Assembly (NCBI RefSeq): GCF_021341665.1
Contig: NZ_JAJTTH010000003.1
Coordinates: forward strand, 186,001 to 250,000
DNA length: 64,000 nt
Reading direction: 5' to 3'
Origin: Pseudomonas sp. Au-Pse12
GTDB lineage: Bacteria; Pseudomonadota; Gammaproteobacteria; Pseudomonadales; Pseudomonadaceae
Shown here: positions 46,057 through 54,850 of the stretch, in pieces
Numbering within the stretch: the stretch's first letter is position 1
Layout: each line of letters starts with the position of its first letter
Notes under the pieces: generated by a model
The model's database searches: none
Seen by the model: only the letters and a program-made list of their open reading frames with translations
Told to the model about the DNA's origin: nothing
Made by a program: the position numbers and the translations under genes

Positions 46057-47223
46057 TTAGGCTGCCTGTGCAGCCTGTGCTTGACGTATTACGGTGGCCA
46101 GCCGCTTGAGGCCCTCGTCCAGACGCGCCGGATCGATATGGCTGAAATTCAACCGCAGATGTCCATGATTGCTGTCCGGATCGGCAAAGAACGGCTCACC
46201 GGGCATGAATGTCACGTCGTGCTCCAACGCCGACTTGAGCAAAGTGCGGGTATCCAGGGGCTGTTTCAAGCTCAACCAGAAAAACAATCCGCCCTCGGGC
46301 ACCTGCCAATCCGCCAGATCGGCGAAATGGCTGAGCAGGGCGGCCTGGAAGCCATCCCGACGCTGGCGATAGAAGTCGCGCAATTGATCCAGATGCTGTT
46401 GAAACTTGTCACTGCCAATCCACTGCATGGCCTGCCACTGCCCCACCCGGTTGGTGTGCAGGTCAGCCGACTGCTTGAGCCGCAACAAGTGCGGGAACAG
46501 ATCCGGACTGGCAATCAGATAGCCAACCCGCAGGCCCGGCAGCAAGGTTTTCGACACCGTGCCGGTGTAGATCCAGCTGGCTTTTTTCAAGCGGCTGACA
46601 ATAGGCGTGGCGCTGCCGCCGTCGAACGTCAGCTCGCGATAGGGCTCATCCTCGATCAGGGTCACGTCGAACTCGTCCAGCAGAGCCGCCACCGCATCAC
46701 GCTTGGCTTCGCTATAGCGCACCGCCGAAGGGTTCTGGAAGGTCGGAATCAGGTAGATGAACGCCGGGCGATGCCGCTCCAGGCGGGTGCGCAGCTGCGC
46801 CAGATCCGGGCCATCGGCCTCCAGCGGCACGGTCAGGCAGTCGGCACCGAACAGCTGGAAAATCTGCAGGGCAGCCAGGTAGGTCGGCGCTTCCAGCATG
46901 ATCTCGGTGCCCTTGTCGATGTACAGCTTGGCCGCCAGATCGAGGGTCTGCTGGGAACCACTGACCACCAGCACCTGGCTCGCGTCACAGGGCACGCCTA
47001 GCTTGCGCGCCTCCAACGCCAAGGCTTCACGCAGTTGCGGTTCGCCTTCGCTCATGCCGTATTGGCCCATGGTCAGCGGCATGTCCTGCCATTGCACCTT
47101 GGGCAGCATCACTTCGGCCGGCAGCCCTCCAGCGAACGACATCACTTCCGGGCGCTGGGCCGCAGCAAGGATTTCACGGATCAGGGAGCTTTTGAGACGC
47201 GATACACGTTCGGAGAAGGCCAT
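46057..47223 (-). CDS. PLP-dependent aminotransferase (2-aminoadipate/MocR-like class I)
   Basis: A 388-residue fold-type I aminotransferase without a GntR domain. The PLP lysine is in GTVSKTLLPGLRVGYL, PLP phosphate contacts in VVSGSQQTLDLA, and Asp in LIEDEPYRELTF. It resembles 2-aminoadipate and aromatic aminotransferases of the multiple-substrate kind. ATG at 47221-47223 is preferred over the more upstream start. The gene is divergent from marR, with two palindromes in the 82-base gap, so probably MarR-controlled. Natural substrate unknown. Confidence 0.9.
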   Translation of the reverse strand: MAFSERVSRLKSSLIREILAAAQRPEVMSFAGGLPAEVMLPKVQWQDMPLTMGQYGMSEGEPQLREALALEARKLGVPCDASQVLVVSGSQQTLDLAAKLYIDKGTEIMLEAPTYLAALQIFQLFGADCLTVPLEADGPDLAQLRTRLERHRPAFIYLIPTFQNPSAVRYSEAKRDAVAALLDEFDVTLIEDEPYRELTFDGGSATPIVSRLKKASWIYTGTVSKTLLPGLRVGYLIASPDLFPHLLRLKQSADLHTNRVGQWQAMQWIGSDKFQQHLDQLRDFYRQRRDGFQAALLSHFADLADWQVPEGGLFFWLSLKQPLDTRTLLKSALEHDVTFMPGEPFFADPDSNHGHLRLNFSHIDPARLDEGLKRLATVIRQAQAAQAA

Positions 47224-47257
47224 GGAGATCACCGCTAGCGAAGGCTGAAGGAAATAC

Positions 47258-47272
47258 GTCAAACTGCTTGAC
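47258..47272. promoter_or_regulatory. MarR operator copy 1
   Basis: GTCAAACTGCTTGAC is a perfect inverted repeat GTCAA-N5-TTGAC. It lies 35 bases in front of the aminotransferase start. The second copy is exactly 42 bases further right. Confidence 0.7.
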
Positions 47273-47299
47273 CGAAATTACGCTGCCCCTTGCGGATAC

Positions 47300-47314
47300 G
47301 TCAATATGCTTGAC
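47300..47314. promoter_or_regulatory. MarR operator copy 2, over marR start codon
   Basis: GTCAATATGCTTGAC is the same GTCAA-N5-TTGAC palindrome. It covers the marR ATG at 47306-47308, so binding would block transcription or translation of the regulator. The 42-base spacing to copy 1 is four helical turns, on the same face of DNA. Confidence 0.7.
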
Positions 47315-47749
47315 CTTAAAAACCAGACTTCGCAACAAGCCGCCATGGAAGCCTTCTTCTTCGGCTATCAGGCCTTTACCGCCAAGGCCGACGAAATGCT
47401 CGAACGCCGGGGCCTGAGCCGGGTGCATCAGCGCATCGTATTTTTCATCGCCCGCTATCCCGGGCTCAGCGTCAAGGAGCTGCTCAACCTGCTGGGAGTG
47501 AGCAAGCAGGCGTTGAACACGCCGTTGCGTCAATTGATGGAAATGCACCTGGTGGACAGCGTGGCCCCGGACAGCGACAAACGTAAGCGCCTGCTGCAGT
47601 TGACCGCCGATGGCGCGCGCTTCGAGCAGTCCCTGCGCCGCGAACAGGTCAAGCTGCTGCAACGCGCCTTCGCCGACGCCGGCGAAAGCGCGGTCAACGG
47701 CTGGCTGGCGGTGAACCAGGCGCTGGCCGGCAAACACAACGAAGACTGA
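47306..47749 (+). CDS. MarR-family transcriptional regulator
   Basis: A 147-residue winged-helix regulator: LSRVHQRIVFFIARYPGLSVKELLNLLGVSKQALNTPLRQLMEMHLV is the helix-turn-helix region, and DSDKRKRLLQLTADGARFE the wing. ATG 47306 has a weak ribosome site and lies inside a palindrome matching the site near the aminotransferase gene, which indicates autorepression. MarR proteins often sense phenolic or lipophilic ligands; the neighbours (aminotransferase, GST) do not name the ligand. Confidence 0.92.
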   Translation: MLDLKNQTSQQAAMEAFFFGYQAFTAKADEMLERRGLSRVHQRIVFFIARYPGLSVKELLNLLGVSKQALNTPLRQLMEMHLVDSVAPDSDKRKRLLQLTADGARFEQSLRREQVKLLQRAFADAGESAVNGWLAVNQALAGKHNED

Positions 47750-47891
47750 TTCCCCCCTCTCGGGCGCCACTCATTGGTGCACCTGCTGCCCCGCCGCCCC
47801 ACGCCCTTGCACACCCAGGCAGAACCCGGCGGCGATATAGCCATGTTCGCGAATTCTTCGCACACAACCTCAAAAACATTATTTGCTTTCT

Positions 47892-47901
47892 TTGTATACA
47901 A
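47892..47901. promoter_or_regulatory. Purine-gene palindrome upstream of AzgA-type permease
   Basis: TTGTATACAA, extended to a perfect 12-base TTTGTATACAAA (47891-47902), lies 136 bases before the permease start. The same motif lies upstream of puuE and, with one change, upstream of uraH. The remaining 47750-48036 gap also has AT-rich promoter-like sequence and no gene. Confidence 0.7.
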
Positions 47902-48036
47902 AAGCATAATTCGCCCGACGAGTTCTTGACCCAAAGGTCAACAAAACCCGCGCGCCTTACCTGCCTCAAAGAGCCGCCGCCCACCCTGCGTGCCCGGCTC
48001 TGGAAATAACAATAAAACTCTTGAGGAGTACTCGCT

Positions 48037-49386
48037 GTGGAAAGCCGCAAATCCGAAGCCTCTACGCTCGACCTCTCGCCCGCGCTGAACAGCGGCTGGC
48101 TGGAGCGCATCTTCAAACTCAGGTTGCATGGCACCACAGTGAAGACCGAGCTGATTGCCGGTCTGACAACCTTCATCACCATGGCCTACATCATCTTCGT
48201 CAACCCCAACATCATGGCCGACGCCGGCATCGATCACGGCGCCGCCTTCGTCGCCACCTGCATCGCCGCGGCCCTGGGCTGCCTGTTGATGGGCCTGTAT
48301 GCCAACTGGCCGGTGGGCCTGGCACCGGGCATGGGGCTCAATGCCTTCTTCACCTACACCGTGGTCGGCACCATGGGCTACAACTGGGAAACCGCCCTGG
48401 GTGCGGTGTTCATCTCCGGTGTGCTGTTCATGATCCTGACCCTGTCGCGGGTCCGTGAATGGCTGCTCAACAGCATTCCGGTGAGCTTGCGGTTTGCCAT
48501 GGGCGCCGGGGTCGGGCTGTTTCTCGGCCTGATCGGCCTGAAGACCGCCGGCATCATCGTCGACAGCCCGGCCACCCTGATCAAGCTCGGCAACCTGCGT
48601 ACCCCCGCCCCGTTGCTGGCGGCCATCTGCTTTCTGATGATCGCGGTGCTCAGCTACCACCGGGTATTCGGCGCGATCCTCATCAGCATCATCGCCGTGA
48701 CCCTGGCCGGCTGGGGCCTGGATCTGGTGCACTACAACGGGATCATGTCCACCCCGCCGAGCCTGGCACCGACCTGGATGGCCATGGATATCGCCGGAGT
48801 GTTCAACGTCAGCATGATCAGCGTGGTCCTGGCCTTCCTCTTCGTGCACATGTTCGACACCGCCGGCACCCTGATGGGCGTGGCGCAGCGCGCCGGGCTG
48901 GTGAACGCCGACGGCAAGATCGAGAATCTTTCACGCGCACTCAAGGCGGACAGCGCCTCCAGCGTGTTTGGCGCCGTGGTCGGCGTACCGCCGGTCACCA
49001 GCTATGTGGAAAGTGCTGCCGGAGTCGCCGCCGGTGGTCGCACCGGGCTGACCGCGGTCACCGTGGGCGTGCTGTTCATTGCGGCAATGTTCTTTGCCCC
49101 GCTGGCCGGCATGATTCCGGCGTACGCCACCGCTGGCGCCTTGATCTATGTGGCGATGCTGATGATGGGCGGCATGGCCCACATCAACTGGGAAGAAGCC
49201 ACCGACAGCATTCCGGCGATCGTCACCGCGATCATGATGCCTCTGACTTTTTCCGTCGCCGATGGTATCGCCCTGGGCTTCATCACCTACGTGGTGCTCA
49301 AGGCCGGTACCGGCAAGTACAAGGAAATCTCCATCAGCCTGTACGTGCTGTGCGCGATCTTCATTGCCAAGTTCATTTTCCTCTAG
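48037..49386 (+). CDS. NCS2/AzgA-family purine permease
   Basis: A 449-residue protein with about 12-14 helices. The AzgA-type features are the N-terminal FKLRLHGTTVKTELIAGLTTFITMAYIIFVNPNIM, the substrate-site ANWPVGLAPGMGLNAFFTYTVV and the FDTAGTLMGVAQRAG segment. AzgA proteins import adenine, guanine and hypoxanthine. It starts at GTG with GAGGAG before it. The TTGTATACAA motif in its upstream region links it to the urate pathway genes. Confidence 0.93.
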   Translation: MESRKSEASTLDLSPALNSGWLERIFKLRLHGTTVKTELIAGLTTFITMAYIIFVNPNIMADAGIDHGAAFVATCIAAALGCLLMGLYANWPVGLAPGMGLNAFFTYTVVGTMGYNWETALGAVFISGVLFMILTLSRVREWLLNSIPVSLRFAMGAGVGLFLGLIGLKTAGIIVDSPATLIKLGNLRTPAPLLAAICFLMIAVLSYHRVFGAILISIIAVTLAGWGLDLVHYNGIMSTPPSLAPTWMAMDIAGVFNVSMISVVLAFLFVHMFDTAGTLMGVAQRAGLVNADGKIENLSRALKADSASSVFGAVVGVPPVTSYVESAAGVAAGGRTGLTAVTVGVLFIAAMFFAPLAGMIPAYATAGALIYVAMLMMGGMAHINWEEATDSIPAIVTAIMMPLTFSVADGIALGFITYVVLKAGTGKYKEISISLYVLCAIFIAKFIFL

Positions 49387-49406
49387 GCGGGTCTGCTCTA
49401 AACACG

Positions 49407-49434
49407 AGCCCCATTCCGTTGAATGGGGCTTTTT
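49407..49434 (+). terminator. Rho-independent terminator after permease
   Basis: AGCCCCATTC (49407-49416), loop CGTT, GAATGGGGCT (49421-49430) followed by TTTT. A perfect ten-base stem 20 bases past the stop. Confidence 0.92.
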
Positions 49435-49501
49435 CGTTGCCGATGATCGGCAGCGGCTGCAGGCCCTGGGCCGCCATAGGGCCTCCCCTGCAGGCCAGGC
49501 G

Positions 49502-49527
49502 AAAAAAAGCCCGCAGTGTGAGCGGGC
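49502..49527 (-). terminator. Rho-independent terminator after uraH
   Basis: On the minus strand GCCCGC / GCGGGC (49509-49514 and 49522-49527) is followed by a run of seven T (49502-49508). It lies 45 bases beyond the uraH stop. Confidence 0.85.
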
Positions 49528-49571
49528 AAGGACCAAAGAAGCTATTTGCGCAGGATTCTTGGGGGAAAGTC

Positions 49572-49925
49572 CTAGCTTCCTCTGTAGGTCGAATAACTGT
49601 AAGGCGAGATCAGTAGCGGTACGTGATAGTGGTCCTGCTCGGCGCTGATGCCGAACCGCAGCACCACCACGTCGAGGAACGCCGGCTGCGGCAGTTGCAC
49701 ACCGCGGGCGCGGTAGTAGTCACCGGCATGAAAGTGCAGCTGATACACCCCGGAACGGTAGTCATCGCCCTGCAGCAGCGGCGCATCGCAACGACCATCG
49801 CTGTTGGTCAGGGTGCTGGCGACCCATTCCAGCTGCGCCCCTTCCACCCGATACAGCTCGACCTTGATAGCGCTGCCAGGGCAGCCATGTGCGGCATCCA
49901 AAACGTGTGTAGTCAAACGTCCCAT
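49572..49925 (-). CDS. uraH: 5-hydroxyisourate hydrolase
   Basis: A 117-residue transthyretin-like protein. The N-terminal MGRLTTHVLDAAHGCPG and C-terminal YSPYSYSTYRGS motifs (YRGS end) define the family, with the catalytic His in THVLD and HYHVPLL. It hydrolyses the product of urate oxidation to OHCU. The start is at 49923-49925; an upstream open extension is not supported. A TTGTACACAA site lies 132 bases upstream. Divergent from puuE, sharing a 423-base regulatory region. Confidence 0.96.
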   Translation of the reverse strand: MGRLTTHVLDAAHGCPGSAIKVELYRVEGAQLEWVASTLTNSDGRCDAPLLQGDDYRSGVYQLHFHAGDYYRARGVQLPQPAFLDVVVLRFGISAEQDHYHVPLLISPYSYSTYRGS

Positions 49926-50057
49926 TGATTCTGCGTGCCTGGCGCCTTCCAGCGTGCAGGCCTCGCGCCTCCCGGAGTCAGTAATTGAAGGAGACCGCAG
50001 CGTTCCGACCAATCAAAAGCTGCGGCGAGAGCAAGATTAAGACATTTTCCAAAAAAA

Positions 50058-50067
50058 TTGTACACAA
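50058..50067. promoter_or_regulatory. Purine-gene palindrome upstream of uraH
   Basis: TTGTACACAA, within ATTGTACACAAT, matches the half-sites of the other two copies with one central change. It is in the divergent uraH-puuE region, 132 bases from uraH. Confidence 0.6.
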
Positions 50068-50252
50068 TAATAATCGCAGATATTGCCGAGCATTCGGCCT
50101 CCCTTGAGCTTCGGTGAATTTGCCCGAACACCACAGCGGCAGAAGACTTGTCATTCATTAGCTGACCATCCAGGCAAGTTTTTTGCAGGTGGCAGCCATA
50201 GTGATGAAAGCGCAAAAATGCAAAAAATCAGGCTTACAAAGTGAAGACAAAC

Positions 50253-50262
50253 TTGTATACAA
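50253..50262. promoter_or_regulatory. Purine-gene palindrome upstream of puuE
   Basis: TTGTATACAA, 86 bases before the puuE start, identical to the 10-base core at 47892. The GTGACG and AAGGAAGA sequences between it and the start are compatible with a promoter and ribosome site. Confidence 0.7.
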
Positions 50263-50348
50263 TCACCCCATCGCAGTGACGCCCACCTGGCTTTCCGGCT
50301 TCAGGTCACGCCACGCCACCGTTATCACGAACAAGAAGGAAGACTGCA

Positions 50349-51275
50349 GTGAGCGCTGACTACCCTCGCGACCTGATCGGTTACGGCCCCAACCCTCCTC
50401 ATCCTCACTGGCCGGGCAATGCCCGCGTCGCCCTGTCCTTCGTGCTCAATTACGAAGAAGGTGGCGAGCGCAACATCCTTCACGGCGACAAGGAATCCGA
50501 AGCCTTTCTGTCGGAAATGGTTTCGGCGCAACCGCTGCAGGGCGAGCGCAACATGAGCATGGAATCGCTGTACGAGTATGGCAGTCGTGCCGGCGTCTGG
50601 AGGATCCTCAAGCTGTTCAAGGAATTCGACATCCCGCTGACCATCTTCGCCGTGGCCATGGCCGCCCAGCGCCATCCGGACGTGATCCGCGCCATGGTCC
50701 AGGCCGGCCACGAGATCTGCAGCCACGGCTACCGCTGGATCGACTATCAGTACATGGACGAGGCCGAGGAACGCGAGCACATGCTCGAGGCGATCCGCAT
50801 CCTCACCGAAATCACCGGCGAACGCCCACTGGGCTGGTACACCGGCCGCACCGGCCCGAACACCCGGCGCCTGGTGATGGAGGAAGGCGGCTTCCTCTAT
50901 GACTGCGACACCTATGACGACGACCTGCCCTACTGGGAACCCAACAACCCGACCGGCAAACCGCACCTGGTGATCCCTTACACCCTGGACACCAACGACA
51001 TGCGCTTTACCCAGGTTCAGGGCTTCAACAAGGGCGATGACTTCTTCCAGTACCTGAAGGACGCCTTCGACGTGCTCTACGCCGAAGGTGCGGAAGCGCC
51101 GAAAATGCTTTCCATCGGCTTGCATTGCCGCCTGATCGGCCGCCCGGCGCGCCTGGCGTCGCTCAAGCGCTTCCTCGAGTACGTAAAGGGCCATGAGCAG
51201 GTATGGTTCAGCCGCCGGGTCGACATTGCCCGTCACTGGCAACAGACCCACCCTTACCAGGGAGCAGCCAAATGA
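50349..51275 (+). CDS. puuE: Allantoinase PuuE
   Basis: A 308-residue polysaccharide-deacetylase-fold allantoinase, the cofactor-independent type first shown in Pseudomonas fluorescens. It opens allantoin to allantoate. Signature segments are ALSFVLNYEEGGERN, FAVAMAAQRHPDVI, HGYRWIDYQYM and LGWYTGRTGPNTRRLV. GTG 50349 is the start with AAGGAAGA before it. Its stop overlaps the uraD ATG, so it begins the puuE-uraD-alc-allA-puuD run. Confidence 0.96.
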   Translation: MSADYPRDLIGYGPNPPHPHWPGNARVALSFVLNYEEGGERNILHGDKESEAFLSEMVSAQPLQGERNMSMESLYEYGSRAGVWRILKLFKEFDIPLTIFAVAMAAQRHPDVIRAMVQAGHEICSHGYRWIDYQYMDEAEEREHMLEAIRILTEITGERPLGWYTGRTGPNTRRLVMEEGGFLYDCDTYDDDLPYWEPNNPTGKPHLVIPYTLDTNDMRFTQVQGFNKGDDFFQYLKDAFDVLYAEGAEAPKMLSIGLHCRLIGRPARLASLKRFLEYVKGHEQVWFSRRVDIARHWQQTHPYQGAAK

Positions 51276-51787
51276 CTGCCTTCCAGAGCCTCAAGCCCTC
51301 GACCCTGAGCCGCGAAGACTTCGTCAAGGCCTTCGCCGATATCTACGAACACTCGCCATGGGTGGCCGAAAAGGCCTATGACCTGGGGCTCGACGCCTCC
51401 GTCGACCAGATCGAAACCTTGCATCAGCGCATGAGCGACATCCTCTTGAGCGCCGACCACGCCAGCCAGCTGGCACTGATCAACGCTCACCCGGACCTGG
51501 CAGGCAAGGCCGCCGTCCAGGGCCAGCTGACCGAAGCCAGCACCAACGAACAGGCCGGTGCCGGTATTCACCAATGCACAGCTGAAGAATTCCAGCGCTT
51601 CACCGAGTTGAACGATGCCTACAAGGCCAAGTTCAAGTTTCCCTTCATCATGGCGGTGAAGGGCAGCAACCGGCACCAGATCCTCGCCGCGTTCGAAACT
51701 CGCATCCACAACTCGGTGGACACCGAGTTCAAATGCGCGCTGGCGGAAATCAACAAGATCGCCCTGTTCCGCTTGCTGACCCTGTAG
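51272..51787 (+). CDS. uraD: OHCU decarboxylase
   Basis: A 171-residue protein that decarboxylates OHCU to S-allantoin. The catalytic His and the family ending are seen in [13 protein letters not shown] and the helix pair [27 protein letters not shown] 51272 overlaps the puuE stop as ATGA. ATG 51272 is the start; the open frame upstream to 51203 lies inside puuE. Confidence 0.96.
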   Translation: MTAFQSLKPSTLSREDFVKAFADIYEHSPWVAEKAYDLGLDASVDQIETLHQRMSDILLSADHASQLALINAHPDLAGKAAVQGQLTEASTNEQAGAGIHQCTAEEFQRFTELNDAYKAKFKFPFIMAVKGSNRHQILAAFETRIHNSVDTEFKCALAEINKIALFRLLTL

Positions 51788-51879
51788 CGATTGCGCGCTT
51801 GGCCCGAGACAGCATCTGCATGCATTTCCCAGGGCCCTGCGAGCATCCTCAGCCACCGACTTCAAGGCAGACAAGAAGA

Positions 51880-52875
51880 ATGAAAAACCACGCCGCAGCT
51901 TTCGAGAAGTTCGTCAACCTGGCCGATGCCCGGCTGGGAACCAAGATCATCTCGGTCACCGATGACTGGTTCGCTGACGCCAACCGCCTGTTCCAGCCGA
52001 CTCCGGCGGTGTGGAAAGAAGGCGTATTCGATGACAACGGCAAGTGGATGGACGGCTGGGAGTCACGCCGCAAGCGCTTCGAAGGCTACGACAGTGCGGT
52101 GATCCGTCTAGGCGTGGCCGGCTCGATCAAGGGCGTGGACATCGACACCTCATTCTTCACCGGCAACTTCCCGCCCTCGGCCTCCCTGGAAGCCTGCTTC
52201 CTGGCCGCAGGCGAACCCGATGAAAACACCCAGTGGAGCGAAGTGCTGTCGGCGGTGGAACTGCAAGGCAACAGCCACCACTTCCACGAGATCCACCACG
52301 ACCAGCCGTTCAGCCATCTGCGCTTCAACATCTACCCGGATGGCGGCGTAGCACGGCTGCGGGTCTATGGTATTCCGTACCGCGACTGGTCGGCCATCGG
52401 TGACGATGAACAAGTCGACCTGGCTGCCGCCCTCAATGGCGGTCGCGCCCTGGCCTGTTCCGATGAACACTTCGGGCGCATGGGCAACCTCCTCAATCCA
52501 GGCCGCGGCATCAACATGGGCGATGGCTGGGAAACCGCCCGGCGCCGTACTCCCGGCAATGATTGGGTGATCATCGCCCTGGGCCATGCCGGCGAAATCG
52601 AGAAAATCATCGTCGACACCCTGCACTTCAAGGGCAACTACCCGGACAGCTGCTCGATCCAGGGCGCCTTCGTCAAGGGTGGCACCGACAGCCAGATCGA
52701 GACCCAGAGCCTGTTCTGGCGTGAATTGCTGCCGAGCCAGAAGCTGGAAATGCACACTGAACATACCTTCGCCGAACAGATCAGGGCCCTGGGGGCTATT
52801 ACCCACGTGCGCCTGAATGTGTTCCCGGACGGTGGCGTCAGCCGCCTGCGATTGCTGGGCAAGGTCAAAAAATAA
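51880..52875 (+). CDS. alc: Allantoicase
   Basis: A 331-residue allantoicase made of two similar repeats (each with WESRRKR... or [30 protein letters not shown] / [21 protein letters not shown], and [15 protein letters not shown] / [15 protein letters not shown]). It cleaves allantoate to ureidoglycolate and urea. ATG 51880 follows AAGAAGA. It is 92 bases after uraD in the same run. Confidence 0.96.
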   Translation: MKNHAAAFEKFVNLADARLGTKIISVTDDWFADANRLFQPTPAVWKEGVFDDNGKWMDGWESRRKRFEGYDSAVIRLGVAGSIKGVDIDTSFFTGNFPPSASLEACFLAAGEPDENTQWSEVLSAVELQGNSHHFHEIHHDQPFSHLRFNIYPDGGVARLRVYGIPYRDWSAIGDDEQVDLAAALNGGRALACSDEHFGRMGNLLNPGRGINMGDGWETARRRTPGNDWVIIALGHAGEIEKIIVDTLHFKGNYPDSCSIQGAFVKGGTDSQIETQSLFWRELLPSQKLEMHTEHTFAEQIRALGAITHVRLNVFPDGGVSRLRLLGKVKK

Positions 52876-52958
52876 AGGGTCATGCAAGGTGCGGGCGGCC
52901 AACTTGCCCACCGCATCAACAGACCAGACAACAACGAACTCGAGATAAGAAGAACAGC

Positions 52959-53462
52959 ATGCGCACACTAGTGATTGAACCCCTGAGCAAAGAAGCCTTC
53001 GCCCCTTTCGGTGACGTAATCGAGACCGACGGCAGCGATCACTTCATGATCAACAACGGTTCGACCATGCGCTTCCACCGCCTGGCAACGGTCGAGACCG
53101 CCCAGCCGGAAGATCAGGCAATCATCAGCATCTTCCGCGCCGACGCGCTGGAAATGCCGCTGACGATCCGCATGCTGGAACGCCATCCGCTGGGCAGCCA
53201 AGCTTTCATCCCGCTGCTCGGCAACCCCTTTCTGATCGTGGTCGCGCCACTTGGCGATGAACCTGTATCGGGCTTGGTCCGTGCCTTTGTCAGTAATGGC
53301 AGGCAGGGCATTAATTACCATCGCGGCGTCTGGCACCACCCGGTGCTGACGATCGAAAAGCGGGATGACTTCCTGGTGGTTGATCGCAGTGGTACTGGCA
53401 ATAACTGCGATGAGCATTTCTTCAAAGAGGATGAGCGTTTGGTCCTCGCCCCCCACCAATAA
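52959..53462 (+). CDS. allA: Ureidoglycolate lyase
   Basis: A 167-residue cupin-like protein with IEPLSKEAFAPFGDVIE at the N-terminus, HPLGSQAFIPL, GINYHRGVWHHPVL and the C-terminal NCDEHFFKEDERL. It splits ureidoglycolate to glyoxylate and urea, the last step here. ATG 52959 follows ATAAGAAG-like sequence after an 83-base gap past alc. Belongs to the same transcriptional run. Confidence 0.95.
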   Translation: MRTLVIEPLSKEAFAPFGDVIETDGSDHFMINNGSTMRFHRLATVETAQPEDQAIISIFRADALEMPLTIRMLERHPLGSQAFIPLLGNPFLIVVAPLGDEPVSGLVRAFVSNGRQGINYHRGVWHHPVLTIEKRDDFLVVDRSGTGNNCDEHFFKEDERLVLAPHQ

Positions 53463-53513
53463 GAGAAGGTCTGATCACCCGACAACAAGGGTGACAGGCA
53501 AGAGGTAAAGACT

Positions 53514-54830
53514 GTGGAAGCACATCTGTTGGAATGGCTCAACCTGAGCGTGCGTTGGGTACATATGATCACTGGTGTGGCCTGGATCGGCGCATCGTTC
53601 TATTTCGTCTGGCTGGAGAACAACCTTAACCGCGTCAACCCCAAGGACGGCCTGTCCGGCGACCTCTGGGCGATTCACGGTGGTGGTATCTATCACCTGG
53701 AAAAATACAAACTGGCACCGCCCTCGATGCCGGAGAACCTGCACTGGTTCAAATGGGAAGCCTATTTCACCTGGATGTCGGGGATAGCCCTGCTGTGCCT
53801 GGTGTTCTACCTCAACCCGATGCTCTACCTGGTTGCCCCCGGCAGCGGCCTGACCGGCCCTGAAGGCGTAGCCATAGGGATTGGTGCGTTGATCGCCGGC
53901 TGGTTCATCTATGACTTCCTCTGCGATTCGCCACTGGGCAAGAAACCCGCCCTGCTCGGCTTCATCCTGTTCCTCCTGCTGATCGGCGCTGCCTACGGCT
54001 TCAGCAAGGTGTTCAGCGGCCGTGGCGCGTACCTGCACGTGGGCGCCATCATCGGCACCATCATGGTGGGCAACGTGTTCCGCATCATCATGCCGGCCCA
54101 GCGTGCGCTGGTAGCGGCGATCGCGGAAAACCGCACCCCGGACCCGACCCTGCCGGCCAAGGGCCTGCTGCGTTCGCGTCACAACAACTACTTCACCCTG
54201 CCCGTGCTGTTCATCATGATCAGCAACCACTTCCCGAGCACCTACGGCAGCCAGTACAACTGGTTGATCCTGGCCGGGATCGCGGTCCTGGCAGTGCTGG
54301 TGCGCCACTACTTCAACACCCGTCATGACAGCCACAAGTTCGCCTGGACCCTGCCCGTCGCGGCGCTGGGCATGATCTGCCTGGCCTACGTGACCGGCCC
54401 GACGCCAGCACCCAGCGCCCCGGAAGTGGCCAAGGCCCCTGCCCAGAGCCAGTTCCAGCCATTGCCGGAAACCGCCCAGGGTGGCAAACCGGCAGCCGCG
54501 TCCTCGGCAGAAGCTCCGGCCACGCCAGCCGCTGCGGCCAGCGCTCCGGCACAGGCTTCGAACGCTGGCCCGTCCTTCGACAAGGTGCACAACGTGATCC
54601 AGGAGCGTTGCGCGGTTTGCCACTCGGCCAAGCCCACCAGCCCCCTGTTCAGTGCTGCACCGGCCGGAGTGATGTTCGATACCCCTGAACAGATCCGCCT
54701 GCAAGCCGCGCGGATCCAGGCCCAGGCTGTCGCCAGCCAGATCATGCCGCTGGGCAACATCACCCAGATGACCCAGCAGGAACGTGAACTGATCGGTGCC
54801 TGGATTGCCCAGGGAGCCCAGACCCACTGA
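53514..54830 (+). CDS. puuD: Urate hydroxylase PuuD (membrane, cytochrome c tail)
   Basis: A 438-residue membrane urate oxidase of the PuuD type. It has an integral-membrane domain with about eight helices (HMITGVAWIGASFYFVWLEN; GISGIALLCLVFYLNPM), then an alanine/proline-rich linker and a C-terminal cytochrome c domain with heme motif CAVCH near residue 366. This enzyme passes electrons to the respiratory chain instead of making peroxide, and feeds UraH. GTG 53514 is the start. The AP-rich linker and c-heme are unusual compared with soluble uricase. Confidence 0.94.
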   Translation: MEAHLLEWLNLSVRWVHMITGVAWIGASFYFVWLENNLNRVNPKDGLSGDLWAIHGGGIYHLEKYKLAPPSMPENLHWFKWEAYFTWMSGIALLCLVFYLNPMLYLVAPGSGLTGPEGVAIGIGALIAGWFIYDFLCDSPLGKKPALLGFILFLLLIGAAYGFSKVFSGRGAYLHVGAIIGTIMVGNVFRIIMPAQRALVAAIAENRTPDPTLPAKGLLRSRHNNYFTLPVLFIMISNHFPSTYGSQYNWLILAGIAVLAVLVRHYFNTRHDSHKFAWTLPVAALGMICLAYVTGPTPAPSAPEVAKAPAQSQFQPLPETAQGGKPAAASSAEAPATPAAAASAPAQASNAGPSFDKVHNVIQERCAVCHSAKPTSPLFSAAPAGVMFDTPEQIRLQAARIQAQAVASQIMPLGNITQMTQQERELIGAWIAQGAQTH

Positions 54831-54850
54831 TCAGCGCCGTTACCAGGCTG

